Assembly: GCF_022605165.1 (NCBI RefSeq)
Contig: NC_063076.1
Location: 62,001-126,000 of the forward strand
Source: Purpureocillium takamizusanense
Lineage: Eukaryota; Ascomycota; Sordariomycetes; Hypocreales; Ophiocordycipitaceae
Direction: 5' to 3'
DNA: 64,000 nucleotides
How positions within the stretch are numbered: the stretch's first letter is position 1; every line of letters starts with the position of its first letter. A program made the position numbers and the translations under genes. Shown here one piece after another: positions 28,096 to 39,698 of this stretch. Under the pieces are notes generated by a model. That model worked only from the letters and a program-made list of their open reading frames with translations. It had not been told where the DNA came from and made no database searches.

Positions 28096-28260
28096 TTAGA
28101 TTGGTACCTCGTTCGGGGCGCTCAAGTTTTTCTCGTCGGCATATTCTTGGGCCTGGCCTTTGTCTTTGAAATAAGGCATATCGTATACGGGGAGGCCGGC
28201 GCGGACGCATGGTGCGCTGGCATGGAGGAGCAAGAGCGCGAGCAGGGCGGCCGGCATCAT
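28096..28260 (-). CDS. 54-residue secreted peptide precursor (hypothetical)
   Basis: A small intronless frame starting at the double ATG in CACAACATGATG. Residues 1-21 form a strong signal peptide (hydrophobic run LLALLLLHASAP, then CVRA). The predicted mature part is about 33 residues, starts GLPVYD, is polar and contains no cysteine or CaaX end. A TATAAAA box lies on the same strand at 28422-28428, giving a leader of about 130 bases. The long frame on the same strand reaching 28359 begins at GTG and is not preferred. A continuation through a weak GTACCA donor before the stop cannot be excluded. Function unknown. Confidence 0.45.
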   Translation of the reverse strand: MMPAALLALLLLHASAPCVRAGLPVYDMPYFKDKGQAQEYADEKNLSAPNEVPI

Positions 28261-28421
28261 GTTGTGAGGATTGAGATGGAAGCAAGACGTGCAGAAACTC
28301 GAGGTTGGCGCAAGTAAAAAGCGTGATGGCAGCAGAATGAAAATGGTCGGGCCCGGCACCTTCTAGAGTCAACGGAGTGGAACAGCAAACACCTGCTGCT
28401 GGGCCAGGTCGGCACCGCTCG

Positions 28422-28428
28422 TTTTATA
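28422..28428 (-). promoter_or_regulatory. TATA box for the small secreted peptide
   Basis: TATAAAA on the minus strand, 162 bp before the ATG at 28260. It is one of few clean TATA boxes in this spacer, which supports the small frame downstream as a real gene. Confidence 0.4.
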
Positions 28429-29215
28429 TGCTCGCGAGAGGCGGTTTATTGTTGCCTAGTCCAATAGAAATGGACACTTGGCGTTTTGAAGACGGGCATG
28501 CTGTAAGATATTAGCCATTTTTTTCACAAAGCATCGTTTGATAAGAACGCTTGGTTCCGTTGGGGATGTTTCATGTTGAAGAGGAAAAGGCCGGCTGAAG
28601 ATGCCCGTGCTCTGTCTGGTTTGGGGCTCTTACCTACGGATAAGGAGCATTGCCGCGGCCTGTCGAACCGGCAGCCACCTTGCGCACGCCATGGTTGCAG
28701 TTACGCGCCAGAGCATCCATAGACGGCCCATTTGCATTGGCAACGCATCGTGTGATGAAGCAACGGACCGGAGACGGGGCCGCCAACACGCTATATCGTC
28801 CTCGGTCCCTGGCTACCGTATGTACAATACAATATACAGTATGTATACAGGGGAATGCATGGCAGCACTGCTTTGCACACCGAGCCTTGAGGAACGGAGC
28901 CCTCAGCGGTCTTAACATCAGTACGGGTCTCTAGCTATTGAGCTAGCTTAGAGGCACCGGCAGTAGCACCGGCCTCCAGCCGTAGAGGAAGGGGGAGGGG
29001 GAAACGACGTAATAGTAATAGTAGGGAAAACGCCAGTAGATTGTGAGATAAAAATAAGTTTAGGCCAATAGGAATAAAGCTTTAAAAACTGCTCTCTCAA
29101 CTACCTAAAGTATGCAAAAATCCGGCTATATAACCCTTTCGGAACTTGGTTGCTTAAGGCATAAGCCGACCGACTCAGGGGGGGAGGTAAACTCTATGTA
29201 CGTAAGTCGGTAGTA

Positions 29216-29560
29216 ATGGCAATAGGAGACGAATATACTCGGAGGAAGAAGAAGAAGAGGAGGAGGAGGAGGAGGAGGAGGCCTACTGGCTAGAAGATAA
29301 AGATCTAGGCCTGTGCAGCGCCGAGTGAAGCGCCGCATCGCCTAGCACGCCCGGCCAGAGCAGCTCCGGCGGCTCGACGACGAGCGACTCCGAGAGGCCG
29401 GCGAGCGCGAAGCCGAATAGGATAGTAGCGAGGGTCATGAGTAGCTCGAAGCCCTAGCCCGCCCCGTAGCCTTAGAAGACGCGCTACTCGGTCAAGACGT
29501 CGGCGCTCAGGCGCGTCAGGAAGCTCAGGTTCGCGAGCATGTATATCGACATGTCGTTTC
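29216..29560 (+). pseudogene. Relic coding sequence with RIP-like TAG stops
   Basis: One plus-strand frame reads CAG CGC CGA GTG AAG from 29317 onward and gives a charged, Arg/Glu/Gln-rich helix-like protein for over 80 codons, interrupted by three stops. All three are TAG at positions where CAG (Gln) would fit the local composition. Upstream is a GGA/GAA run coding for poly-Glu. Such Arg/Glu/Gln-rich segments are common in fungal transposon-encoded or nuclear proteins, but I cannot name a family. C-to-T in CpA context is what RIP makes. The upstream DNA (28960-29160) is AT-rich. Confidence 0.4.
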
Positions 29561-31141
29561 GATGGCTTCCCATCCCACAACTCGACAACCGATAATCTGT
29601 CGCGGCTCACTTGCGGCGGGCAAATCATACGTGCCGCTAGTAGTTAGTAGAAGACCCAGTCAGTGCCTGGATTCGCGGGTGGGTGGTGGTGTCGGTCGGC
29701 CGGACCGCTGCAGGCGGCACAAGAAGGTTTGGGCTAGCCAGGGATGGCTCCAGGCCGCCCCAGTTTCTTGACTCGTTCGTTCGTTCCACGATAACGCCCG
29801 TGGTCGTTGGCGTCTCGTTGGGGGTTTAGAAAGCATTTCATCGCTCGCTCGCTTGGCCCTACGTACCTAGGACCGACGTTGGCGTGCGTGAGATGATGAT
29901 GGCCCTGCAGTCGTGTGGCCTGTCAATGCATGCTTTCGTGTCCCGTTAGTAGCGGCATGCAGACGGAGGGGGCGCGTCACCGACACACGACACGACGACC
30001 GCGAAAAGACGTGACACGTCATTTTTTGGCCTGTGCAACGGGATGACACAGGGCTGATCGCCCCAATCCGTGGTAAGTGCCAGCATTCCCTGCCGTGGCG
30101 GCGCCCCGAGTGAGGATGCTGCCCTTGACACAACCGGGGCAAACATGGTCATGTGTGTTGTCGGAGTCCAAGGTCGGCAACTCAACTCATTATTATCATG
30201 TGCAAAGTAACTCGTTCCCAGCACACAGGTGTACGGAGCATCGATCTCTGGCACGCAGTGATTCTTCCGACGACAGGGGGCCGGATCTCGGGCGCTCCAC
30301 TGTTTCGGTCGTGGGCGGGGGGGCGTAGTGGCTGGACGTGTGTGCCTGGCGTTGAAGGCTTCATGTTCAACGTTCGCTCTCTTGTCAACGCATTCAACTG
30401 CTCAATGACTGCTAGCAGCACGTCCGTACGTTGAAAATGAGGCAGGTGGGAGCCGTACGGCTGATGTGTCTTGCAGACGAGGGCTTCCCTTCTCATCAGG
30501 GATCAAGCTCACGATGAGGAAGGAGTCTTGTCGGCCGCCGTTCCAGGCACCACCACCATGATCGCTGTGGGCCGTAGCGGCCAATTGCCGATCCCGCGCC
30601 CACCCCATCGTCCAGCTCAGGGCAAAGATGGGTCCTCCGATTGGCGGGTGAGGCCTCTGGCCATCCCCCCCCTCTCTCTCCCCCCCAAAGCCCCCTTTGA
30701 TGGCGGGCCACAGGGTCCAGGGGTCACAGAAATGGCAAAAGCAATCCCCCTAGCGCACGATTGACGTCCACTTCGGCGAGAGCTAAGCCCGGGGCGCACG
30801 AAGTGGTGGTGGGATTGGCAGGTGTTTCTTCTTCCTCCTCTTCTCCCCCGTTGACCGTTGCTCCAACCCACCACCACCGCCGTCCTTCACCCGCTTCTGC
30901 TGTGCATTGCTGTTGCTGGGACATCGATCCCGTTCTTCTTTCAGTTTGGCCCGTCTCTCTTTTTCCATCCGCCGCTCCGTCGACCTGTACAGCCAGCTTC
31001 GTGGCTCGACGACGATGCAGCCTCTACGGGTACTGGATTCTGCCAGTATCGTCTGACTCGACACCCGACCCCGCCACCGCCGCCGCCGCCGCCGCCTTCA
31101 TCGACGCGAATCCCCCTCCCAAACACCCTCCTCCCGCCGCC

Positions 31142-34100
31142 ATGGCCGCCCTCGGCAACCTGCTTGAGGGTCGAGGCTTTCTCGACATTTTTGTACGGCT
31201 CCCCTCCTCCCCTCTCGCGCATGGATGTCGCGGTGCGGTTGGGAGACGACGCTCAGTCGGCCGCACCAGAGCGACAAAGAAAGAAAGAGAAGCATCTGAG
31301 GGCTAACTGGATGGACGGTAGAAAGGTGGCAAGGACCCGCGTGTCGGGTCCGGCAGAGAAGACTCGTCCGGCGGCGGGACGCTCAGCACGTCGGCCAACA
31401 ACAAGACGTCGTCGCTGGGCAAGCTAGGCGCCACATTCATTCCCATTGCCATCTATGTCGCCGTGTGTATCATCGTCTTCGTCACGCTACGGCGCAAATG
31501 CATTCGCGTGTACGCGCCTCGGACCATAGCTGCCCTACGAGCGCCAGAGTAAGTCCCCGTGCCCTCTTCGACCGTCGTTCTCGGCCCCTGGGCTCACCAA
31601 AGCAAGGCTACCAAGCAAGGCGCTCCCGTCAGGATGGTTCAACTGGGTCGTGCCGTTCTTCAAGGTCTCGGACACCGTGGTCCTCAATAACGGCTCGCTG
31701 GATGCCTTCTTCTTCCTGCGCTTCCTCAAAGTGCTGAGGAACATTTGCGTGGGAGGCTGCCTCATCCTTTGGCCAGTTCTTTTCCCCATCCACGCGACCG
31801 GTGGCGGCGGGCTCACGGAGCTCGACTTGTTGACCATTGGCAATGTCAAGGACTCGGGTCGGCTCTATGCCCACGCGTTCATGGCATGGACTTTCTTCGG
31901 TGGGCACTCTTCTCTCGTTGTGCATTTGCTTCGGCGTGTGTCGCCTCTTTGCTGACGCGCGCGCGCCCCAGGGTTTGTCCTCTACATGATTGTGCGCGAG
32001 TGCATATACTACATCAACATCCGCCAGGCATACCTGTCGTCCCCGTACTACGCCGATCGCATCTCGTCGCGCACGATTCTCTTGCAGTGCGTGCCGCAGT
32101 CCTATCTCAACGAACGACGTCTTCGGAAGCTGTATGGCGACCAGGTGAAGCGCGTCACCATCCCACGGACGACCAAGGCCCTGGCCAACATGGTCAAGGA
32201 GCGCGAGCAGACCGCCATGCGCCTAGAAAAGGCCGAGGTGGAACTCATTCGAAAAGCCAACGCGGCGAGGGTGAAGTGGGCGAGGAAGACGGCCAAGAAG
32301 GAGGCAAAGGAGGCGAAGCGGGCGAAGAAGATGCTGGCATCGTCAGAGACGCACGAGATGAAGCAGCACGGCGCAAGCCCGCCGCAAATACCCCACTCGG
32401 ACTCCATCACGTCGCAACAGGACCTTGTCACGGTGGGCACGAACTCGATGAGCGACGACAGCCAGGTTGTGGACCGGGGAGGCTGCATCGTGGTTGAGCT
32501 TCCCGGTGTGGCCGCGATGGAGGCAGACGAGAAGGACGCCGAGGCCGATGAGGCAGTCCACGTGGTGAGAACCGACACGGGCGAGACGAAAAAGGATGAC
32601 GACGACGACGAATACACGCATCCGTACGGGCTCGACCCGAAGCTTGCCGACGTCAGGGGCTCCGTCGCGGCGCAGTACCTCCCCGTTGAGCAGCGGCCGT
32701 ATCACCGCCCCCTGGGCAACTTTTTGCGTCGCGTCGACACCATCCGGTGGACGCGCAACCGTCTGCGCGAGCTCAACGTGCAAATCTACAAGATGCGCAA
32801 GCAGGTCCGCCGCGGCGAGGGCGCGACGCTGCCCGCGGCCTTCATCGAGTTCCGCACCCAGGAGAGCGCGCAGGCGGCGCACCAGGTGCTCGTGCATCAC
32901 CGGCCGCTGCAGATGTCGTCGCGCCTGCTGGGCGTGCGGCCCGACGAGGTCATCTGGAAGTCGCTGCGCATGTCCTGGTGGGAGCGCATCGCGCGGCGCT
33001 TCCTGGTGCTGTCCCTCGTCACCCTCGCCGTCATCTTCTGGTCCATCCCGTCGGCCGCCATCGGCCTCATATCGCAGATCGACTTCCTGGCCAAGAACAT
33101 CATCGTGCTGTCATGGCTGCTCAAGCTGCCGTCCTTCGTCGTCAACTTCCTCCAAGGCTTCGTGCCGGCCATTGCCCTGTCCCTGTGGATGGCGGCGGTG
33201 CCCATCTTGCTGCGCTTCTGCGGCAGGGTCGCCGGCATCCCGACCGTCACCATGGTCGAGCTGTTCGTCCAGAACGGCTACTTTGCCTTCCAGGTCGTCC
33301 AGGTCTTTCTCATCACGACCCTTACCTCGGCGGCGTCGGCTGCCTTCACCGACATCCTCCAGAACCCCATCAAGGCCAAGGACATCCTGGCCACGAACCT
33401 GCCCATGGCGTCCAACTTTTACCTGTCGTACATTCTCATCCAGTGCCTCGCCAGCAGCGGGACTAATCTGTTGCATGTGTTCCCCCTGATACGGCATTAC
33501 GGGCTGGACAAGATGAGCAGCCTGCCACGCACGCGATACAGGGCGTGGCGCCGGTTGCGGCCGGCGCAATGGGGCGGCGTGTTTCCCGTCTTTGCCAACA
33601 TGGGCGTGATTGGTATGCTCCCTCACTGATGATGCCCTCCCGTGCTTGGGATATATATTCCGCCGTGCGTGTGTGTGTGTGCTGACTCGGACCGTCCATC
33701 GCAGCCATGAGCTACGCCTGCATCGCGCCTCTCATTCTCGTCTTCGCCGCCGGTGGCATGGCGGCCATGCGCATCGTCTGGCGATACAACCTCCTCTACG
33801 TCTACGATTCCGACTTTGACAGCAAGGGTCTCTTCTATCCCCGTGCGCTCCTGCATCTCATCATTGGCCTCTACCTAGCCGAGATCTGCCTGATCGGTCT
33901 GTTCGCGCTGCACCTGTCGTTCGGCCCACTGGCCATGATGGTCATGTTCTTCCTCTTCACGGGACTGGTGCACCTGTCCCTAGGCGATGCCATCGCCCCG
34001 CTGTTGCAAAATCTCCCACAGACGCTGGCGATGGAGCCCGACGTACAGCGCGAGGAGCGTGAGGCGGAAGAGCGGGCGCGAGAGCTGGCGAGGGCGCGCG

Positions 34101-34780
34101 CCGCCGAGGAAGGGGACGGGGCCACGGGGGCGAACACCGACTACTATGATGCCACGCAGACGTTTGGCGAGGAGGAGGAGATGGACGGGCGCGGCGACGG
34201 TGACAACGACGACTTCATGGATGAGGACGATGAGGGGATCGACACAGAAGACGAGGAAGACGAGCACATCGTGACGGGCGAGCGGGCGCTCGAAGGCGCG
34301 GGGAGCATCAAGGCCACCCTCACCGAGTGGCTCAAGCACGTCACCAAGTCCAAAATGCAGTCCGAGGCATCGCGCTCCGGCATCCCCGACGCCTTCGACA
34401 AGGTGGCGCTGTGGACGGGCGCGAAGCGGGATCCGGAAAAGCCCCCCGGCCTCGTCGCGCGGTGGCTGCATCCCGAAGAGTATGAGGACTTTGTCGCGCT
34501 GCGCGAGGCCCTGATCGAGCCGGAAGAAAAGGACCGGCCCAAGATCGAATACCCGCCGGGCCCGCGGAAGCGCTTCTGCGAGTTCACGCCGCCCGAGGTA
34601 TGGGCGCCCCGGCCGACGCTCTGGATCCCCCGGGACGAGGCCAGGGTCAGTCGGCAGGAGGTGGCACACACGAGGAAATACACGCCCATTGCAGACACGG
34701 CGGCCATCATGGACGACAAGGGCAGGATCACAGTCTTCTTTGACGAGGCGCCACTCCATGAGCCGAGACTGATGCTGTGA
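31142..34780 (+). CDS. CSC1/OSCA-like (DUF221) calcium-permeable channel
   Basis: Large membrane protein, 1092 residues from five exons: 31142-31192, 31322-31548, 31616-31899, 31972-33612, 33705-34780. All introns are GT-AG; intron 1 has a CTAAC branch site at 31303. The N-terminal three-helix part contains RVYAPRTIAALRAP and GWFNWVVPFFKVSD, then FVLYMIVRECIYYINIRQAY. A cytoplasmic loop of about 290 residues (Lys/Ala/Glu-rich coiled coil and an acidic linker) precedes TLPAAFIEFRTQESAQAA, the RNA-binding-like fold of the family. The RSN1-type helical core follows (from about FLVLSLVTLAVIFWSIPSA). A long acidic Asp/Glu stretch (near residues 890-920) sits in the C-terminal tail. Relatives are osmosensitive or mechanosensitive cation channels (CSC1) or act in exocytosis (RSN1/PHM7). 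Ion selectivity is inferred from family. Confidence 0.9.
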
Positions 34781-35227
34781 ACATGAGGCAAAGCCCGGAC
34801 ACCAGACTGGGGTTCTGCTCTGAATTCATATGTACAAGTAGATATTAATTCGGATCATGATAATCGTAATGGCATGGCATCAGCGCCCTCCCCACATGCA
34901 GCCCAGCCAGGTCTTTGTTTCGAGCGTTGGAGTGTTCGAGCGTATATATATGTACTCAGCCGCCGCCTTCATGTTCCCCTTGGGCAGCACAGCACAGGAT
35001 TACTTGCCCAGTCTCAACGTGCAATGACTTGACTGTTCAACGCCTGGGCTTTTGGGGCTTGAACAGGGACAAACTCCAGTCTAGTCGATCCGCGAAATAT
35101 GATTTCCCAAAATTGCGATCCGGGGGTTGTTGTTGGACTCTCCCCTCCCACAGCGGGTGATGAAAGGGGAGGGAGAGAGGACGTCGTCCGGCGCTGCCTG
35201 TACCGATAACAAAGAGTCCGACCGATA
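34781..35227. other. Convergent 3' spacer
   Basis: 447 bp between two genes that run towards each other. It should hold both polyadenylation regions. No frame of interest. Confidence 0.6.
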
Positions 35228-36503
35228 TTAGCCGGGCATCTCGGCGCGATGCGACATCCTGGAATACTGCACGGGCAGCTCCGAGGCCGCCCAGGGGGGC
35301 AACGTGACCGAGTCCGTCCTCGACGGCGGCATGCTGAAGCACATGCTCCGTATGTCTCCCGGGCCCGGCGAGTCGCGGCTCATGACATCGCCGGGGAGCT
35401 CGCTCCGGGCGTCGGCGTCGGCGCCAAACGGCGAGTCGTCGTGGCCCGCCTTGTATCCGATGGCGACGATGTGCGTCTTGTCGTCCATCTGATCGTCGTC
35501 CACCGGAATAGGCCCCTCCACGTCGCCGCCGCCACCGCCGCCAAGAGCGCCTTGCGCCTTCATCCTATTCTTCTTCTCCTCCTCAACCTTGCGGCGCTGT
35601 CTCCTCACGATGAAGAACACGGCGAGGGCCACGCCGCACAACACGGCCAAGGCGCCCACGACACCGCCGGCGATGGCCCCGACAGAGGTTGACTGCTGCT
35701 GGCCGCCGCCGGATGCTATGGCGCTGGGCTGCGCGGAAGATGTGGCCGCGCCGCCGCCCTCGGGCGAGGCGCCCTTGTTCGTCGCAGTGCCCTGCTGCCC
35801 CTGCGTGGGCGCGTTGCTGTTGGTGGGAATCGCCGACGTGTCGACCAGGAGCATCGTCGGCGATACGATGTAGTGGGCGGTCGCGGCCTCGACGCCGCAG
35901 GTGACGAACGTGTACGACCCAATGGCATTGGTCTGCTGGACATTGTAACTCAACAAGGCGGTCGAGCAGTACTGTCCAGAGGGGCTGTTCGATGATAATC
36001 CACGCACCACCACAGTCAGCTTTACCCGTCCCTGGAATCTATTTTACTCATAGAGTTTTCCTCCATGATAGATAGATGAGACTGTTAACTGACCAAGTGA
36101 TTGCCGTGTTGTCCTTTGTCTTCGTCGGCCCCGGACACCCGCCCGAACAGCCATAACTATCGATACACGTGGCGTATATCGTGCACTTGTCCAGGTCCGA
36201 CGTCGCGCAGAAGCCCCAGTACGTGGAGCTCCAGTTGCACGCCGAGCCCGAGGGGGCGAAGCGAGGCTTCCGCGGGTCGCCGTTGAGGTAGCCGCACGTC
36301 GACGACAGGGCCGAGTATTCGCCCCGAGGGTTGAGGGGAAACGCCGGCGGCGGCGTGATGACGGGCTTGGCTGGGTTCTCATCGCTGCTGCCGGAGGGTA
36401 TGATCAAGGCGGCGCCGAGTGACGGCCCACTGCTGCTGCTGCTGCCCCCCAGGCCGAGGACGACGACGACCCAGGGTAATAAGACGGCCGCCGCAAAGGG
36501 CAT
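35228..36503 (-). CDS. Signal-anchored single-pass membrane protein, WSC/MID2-like layout
   Basis: Two exons (36503-36094 and 35984-35228) give 388 residues; the intron has a CTGAC branch site and joins at C-PSGQYC. Layout: signal peptide (MPFAAAVLLPWVVVVLGLGG), extracellular part with about 12 cysteines including CGYLNGD, CNWSSTYWGFC, KCTIYATC and GCSGGCPGP, a Ser/Thr/Gly-rich stretch, one membrane span (VGAIAGGVVGALAVLCGVAL) directly followed by basic RRQRRK, and a cytoplasmic tail of about 110 residues. This is a common layout for fungal wall sensors and surface proteins; I see no WSC or other named domain. Upstream in-frame codons exist to 36629 but would hide the signal peptide, so the ATG at 36503 was chosen. 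Role unknown; sensor function is inference from layout. Confidence 0.72.
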
Positions 36504-38892
36504 GGCGAGGGTATCGATAATGGCCAAAAAAAATAAACGGTAACGACGGGTTTCCAGAGCTGGTGCTTTGTCTGGCGTGCAAGATGTCAGTGACTCACGG
36601 GGCACGGCGCAACAGCAAGTAGGAAGCAAAGCATCGAGTCTCTCTCTCGCTCGCTCGCTCGCTCCTCAAGTCGAGTCTGGTCCGTCCCTAGGAGGAGGAA
36701 GAGGAGGAGACAGTGAGCGAGCGGACCATGGGCCCTTCATAAGGGGGCCGCGCGCGGGATGAGTCGAGGGCAGTGGACTGCCATTGCGACACCCCCCCCC
36801 CCCCCGACGGGGACGCCCTGTTGGCTGTGCACCCTATTCTGCGCCAAAATTCTGGAGTCTGGGTTGAAAGCGTGAAGCATCAACATCGTGGCCCGTCCTC
36901 CTCTCCCCTCCTATGTCAGAGGACAGACAACTTGGTTAGGGGGAAAACTGCGTTGTGAGTCTGTGCTTGGTCCCATGAGGCGTTCGTGGGTGCCCACTCA
37001 CAAGCCATCCCGCAAGCCAATCGTCCGTGACTGCACGACATGCGCCGCCCGGTGCTATTTTCTGGCCATGCAGTGTGTCATCCCACCAACGCGGCTCGTT
37101 TCAGGAACTGTGTCCTTGGCGTGCTCAGCCATGAGTGGTATGTATGTATGTTCGTTCTTCGGTGCTAAGACTCGTGCTGCTGGGCCTAGTATTGTATGTC
37201 GCCTCTGACTAGTTAGCTCATGTTCGCCCCCCCCCCTCCCCTTTCGTCCACGCTTCGGCAAAACACTACCGGCCGTGACGGGCCCCCCTTCGTTTCGACC
37301 GCACGTCGCCTGTCAAGAACATATCTCTGATTCGACCCAAGGTGCATGGAGCGAACGCGCTCTGATGCCGGTGCACAAGCCGCCGCATGCAAAGCTCGCG
37401 TCCTCCTCGTTTCATGCACCCACAAGGCAGCCGCGAAGCGTCACAATAGGGCATTGGAGGACGATCACCGGGGATTATGTTCCTCACTTCTTGCTTGGGC
37501 TTACGAGTGGAGGGCCCTCGATATAAAGGAGTGGGTTATCCTCTCGTGTCCACCATGGCTAGGAACGGGCCGCTCCCAATCGAAGCCAGGACATTCTGGT
37601 GCTGTCAGACACGGTCAACGCCTGTATGTCTGGTCGCATCGAGGCAGCTCCTGTGGGCCCCGCTGATAGGAAGGCTGGCCGATTTGGCCATGACTCTGTG
37701 CCTGGAAGCTGTGCGTGTGCCGGCTCTGATCGGATATGCCTTCACATGCAGCATCGTCGGTCTTGTTCGACGCCAACGGCTTCGCCCTCTCGTCGTCGAG
37801 GTATTGACTGCATGCGGAACCGGTTTACCGACTAGAGTCGAAGCCGGTCTACCGTTAATATATACGGCGAATACGTAGCAGTTCCCGTAAAGGCTGATGT
37901 GCTCGACATTACTGTGCCGTAGACCTCGTCAATGACTACGTTTCCTTTGACTTTTCTTGTTGAGCTCGTTGGAACCAGATTGGTCGGCCTTGTAGCAGAG
38001 CTGCCGAACTCTGGTGTCATTCCATGGCGGCTGAGGACGTGTCTAGAGACATGGGGACCAAGGAAGTGCGGTGGCCGGTCACGTTATCGAGGCCTCGCGG
38101 GAGATAGACTCATGAACCACATTTGAATACATGCCGTGCGCGCAAACTTGAACCGTCCCTCTACCGTGCACAAGACCATTCTTCACTATCCCCCCGCTAC
38201 GGTCATGTTGATCGGGGTGCCTTGATCCGCGGCTTACGCGGAGCCGCTTGGTCCCGACCAACGCTTGCGTGACAGACACACTTCACATCGATCACTGCGG
38301 CTTCAACCGTGCCCTGGCCGAGTATGACGGTCATGCATGAGACGCGTAGCAGGCCTCGTACTGCTAGCTTCCAATACCGCCGGCCAACAGTTGAGAGTAA
38401 CCTCAACCTCCTCACCGCCTGCGAGGGATGAAGATCACTGCACAGTGGGAGTGGAATCTTGGGCAAACATGTACACGGGAGTGTTACGCATGCACCTGCT
38501 GTATACCCGGCAGACCTGGCTTCCCTTGCCATAACCGAGGCCACTTACCGCACATGGCTCTCTCGTCTCAACCCTCTCCCGCCGCCGCTCCTTGTGCGAT
38601 TCCTTCGAAGCGTCAACTAGAAACGACTCTCCCGTGCTGCCTTGGGCACACAGCACCCGCTGCTGCACGGGTGCTCTCTCCGCAGGGACACCTGTGCTGC
38701 CAATGCTTTTACTTCTCTTCTTCTGCCAGCAAGCACGAGTCTGGAGCCCGCCAACGTGCACACATGTCCGTTGCGGGCACATATGAGACGGGGAAGGGGG
38801 CCAGCAGCAGCAGCAGCAACATGAAGCAACCAGGACCTTTTTCCCTCTACATCAATACATCAAATGTGACCGACCTACTACTAAACCAACCC
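36504..38892. other. Intergenic region
   Basis: About 2.4 kb with no supported gene. It holds the promoter of the membrane protein on the minus strand (its leader includes a CTCG/GAGCGA repeat near 36640-36665) and the 3' end of the NTF2-like gene. A C14 homopolymer lies at 36792-36805. Confidence 0.5.
36792..36805. repeat. C14 homopolymer
   Basis: A run of fourteen C. Such runs are error-prone in sequencing, so the exact length should not be trusted. Confidence 0.8.
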
Positions 38893-39623
38893 CTACCAAT
38901 GCTTCTCCGAAATGTCCACGTCGTGGACATCGACGCCGTCCTTGAACCACCTCTCCTCCTCGGCAATCGCGACGTCATTGCCGCTCATCTGCCTCTTGCG
39001 CATCAGCCCGTCGGGCGCAAACGTCCAGTCCTCGAGCCCGTACGTGCGCCACCACTGCCCCGCCTCGGCGTCGTGCCACTCGTACCAGAACTGCACCGCG
39101 ATGCGGTCCCCCTCAAAGGCGAAGAGCTCCTTGCGCAGCCGGTAGCCCTTCTCGCGGGACCACTTGTCCGTGAGGAAGGCCTCGATGGCGTCGCGCCCCT
39201 GCAGGAAGGTGGAGCGGTTGCGCCAGATGGAGTCGGGCGTGTAGGCCATCTTGACGCGCGACGGGTCCCTGCCGGACGTGCCGCATCATTTTTGCTCGTC
39301 AGCCTAATGGTGAACGTGCGTAAAGGCAGGGACGTACGTGTCAGTCATTCAAAGTCAAGCCAGGTCAGGTCAGGTGCCCGTCAATCCGAGGAAGGACAGA
39401 CAGACCGACAGACGGACAGAAAGACGGACAGAGAGGCAAAGCAGGCATGGAAGCAAGTGGCGGCGCCATGTGTGTGGCCCCGGGGGAGTCGATGAAACAG
39501 GGAGTTGCGGGGTGGGAGCTACCGTGTGTTCCATGCGTCTTCGGCGGCTCGGACCTTCTGGCGCGCCGTCTCGAGCGTGAACGGGGGCAGCGGTGGCCTG
39601 GGCTCTTCTTGTTGGTTGGCCAT
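38893..39623 (-). CDS. NTF2-like (DUF1348/SnoaL-type) protein
   Basis: Two exons (39623-39523 and 39268-38893) join to 158 residues; the junction rebuilds Arg in WNTR-DPSRV. The sequence shows the family pattern in order: RPPLPPFT, QKVRAAEDAWNTRDPSRV, AYTPDSIWRNR, FLQGRDAIEAFL, WSREKGYRLRKELFAF, IAVQFWYEWHD, QWWRTYGLEDWTF, GLMRKRQMSGND. It covers the whole family length. DUF1348 proteins adopt the NTF2 cone fold; no activity is established for most. The intron is unusually long for this window (254 bp) and contains tetranucleotide repeats. A TATAAAAG box on the same strand at 39691-39698 lies 68 bp before the ATG. Confidence 0.87.
39395..39432. repeat. Imperfect GACA/GACG tetranucleotide repeat inside an intron
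   Basis: About nine GACN units within the intron of the NTF2-like gene. A short CAGGT repeat precedes it at 39361-39375. It probably accounts for the intron's unusual length. Confidence 0.75.
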
Positions 39624-39690
39624 GGTTCGATTTTGTGCGATACGATATATGCCGATTGCCGTGGTCGTGGTCGTGGACGTTGGCTTCCGT

Positions 39691-39698
39691 CTTTTATA
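39691..39698 (-). promoter_or_regulatory. TATA box of the NTF2-like gene
   Basis: TATAAAAG on the minus strand, 68 bp upstream of the ATG at 39623. Confidence 0.5.

Larger units (their letters stand above)
28261..31141. other. Long intergenic region with relic
   Basis: About 2.9 kb between the small peptide gene and the CSC1-like channel. It contains an AT-rich stretch at about 28960-29160, a (GGA)n run and a stop-interrupted relic frame at 29216-29560 (listed separately). From about 30600 the DNA is pyrimidine-rich and CCG/CCT-rich and forms the leader of the channel gene. Confidence 0.5.
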
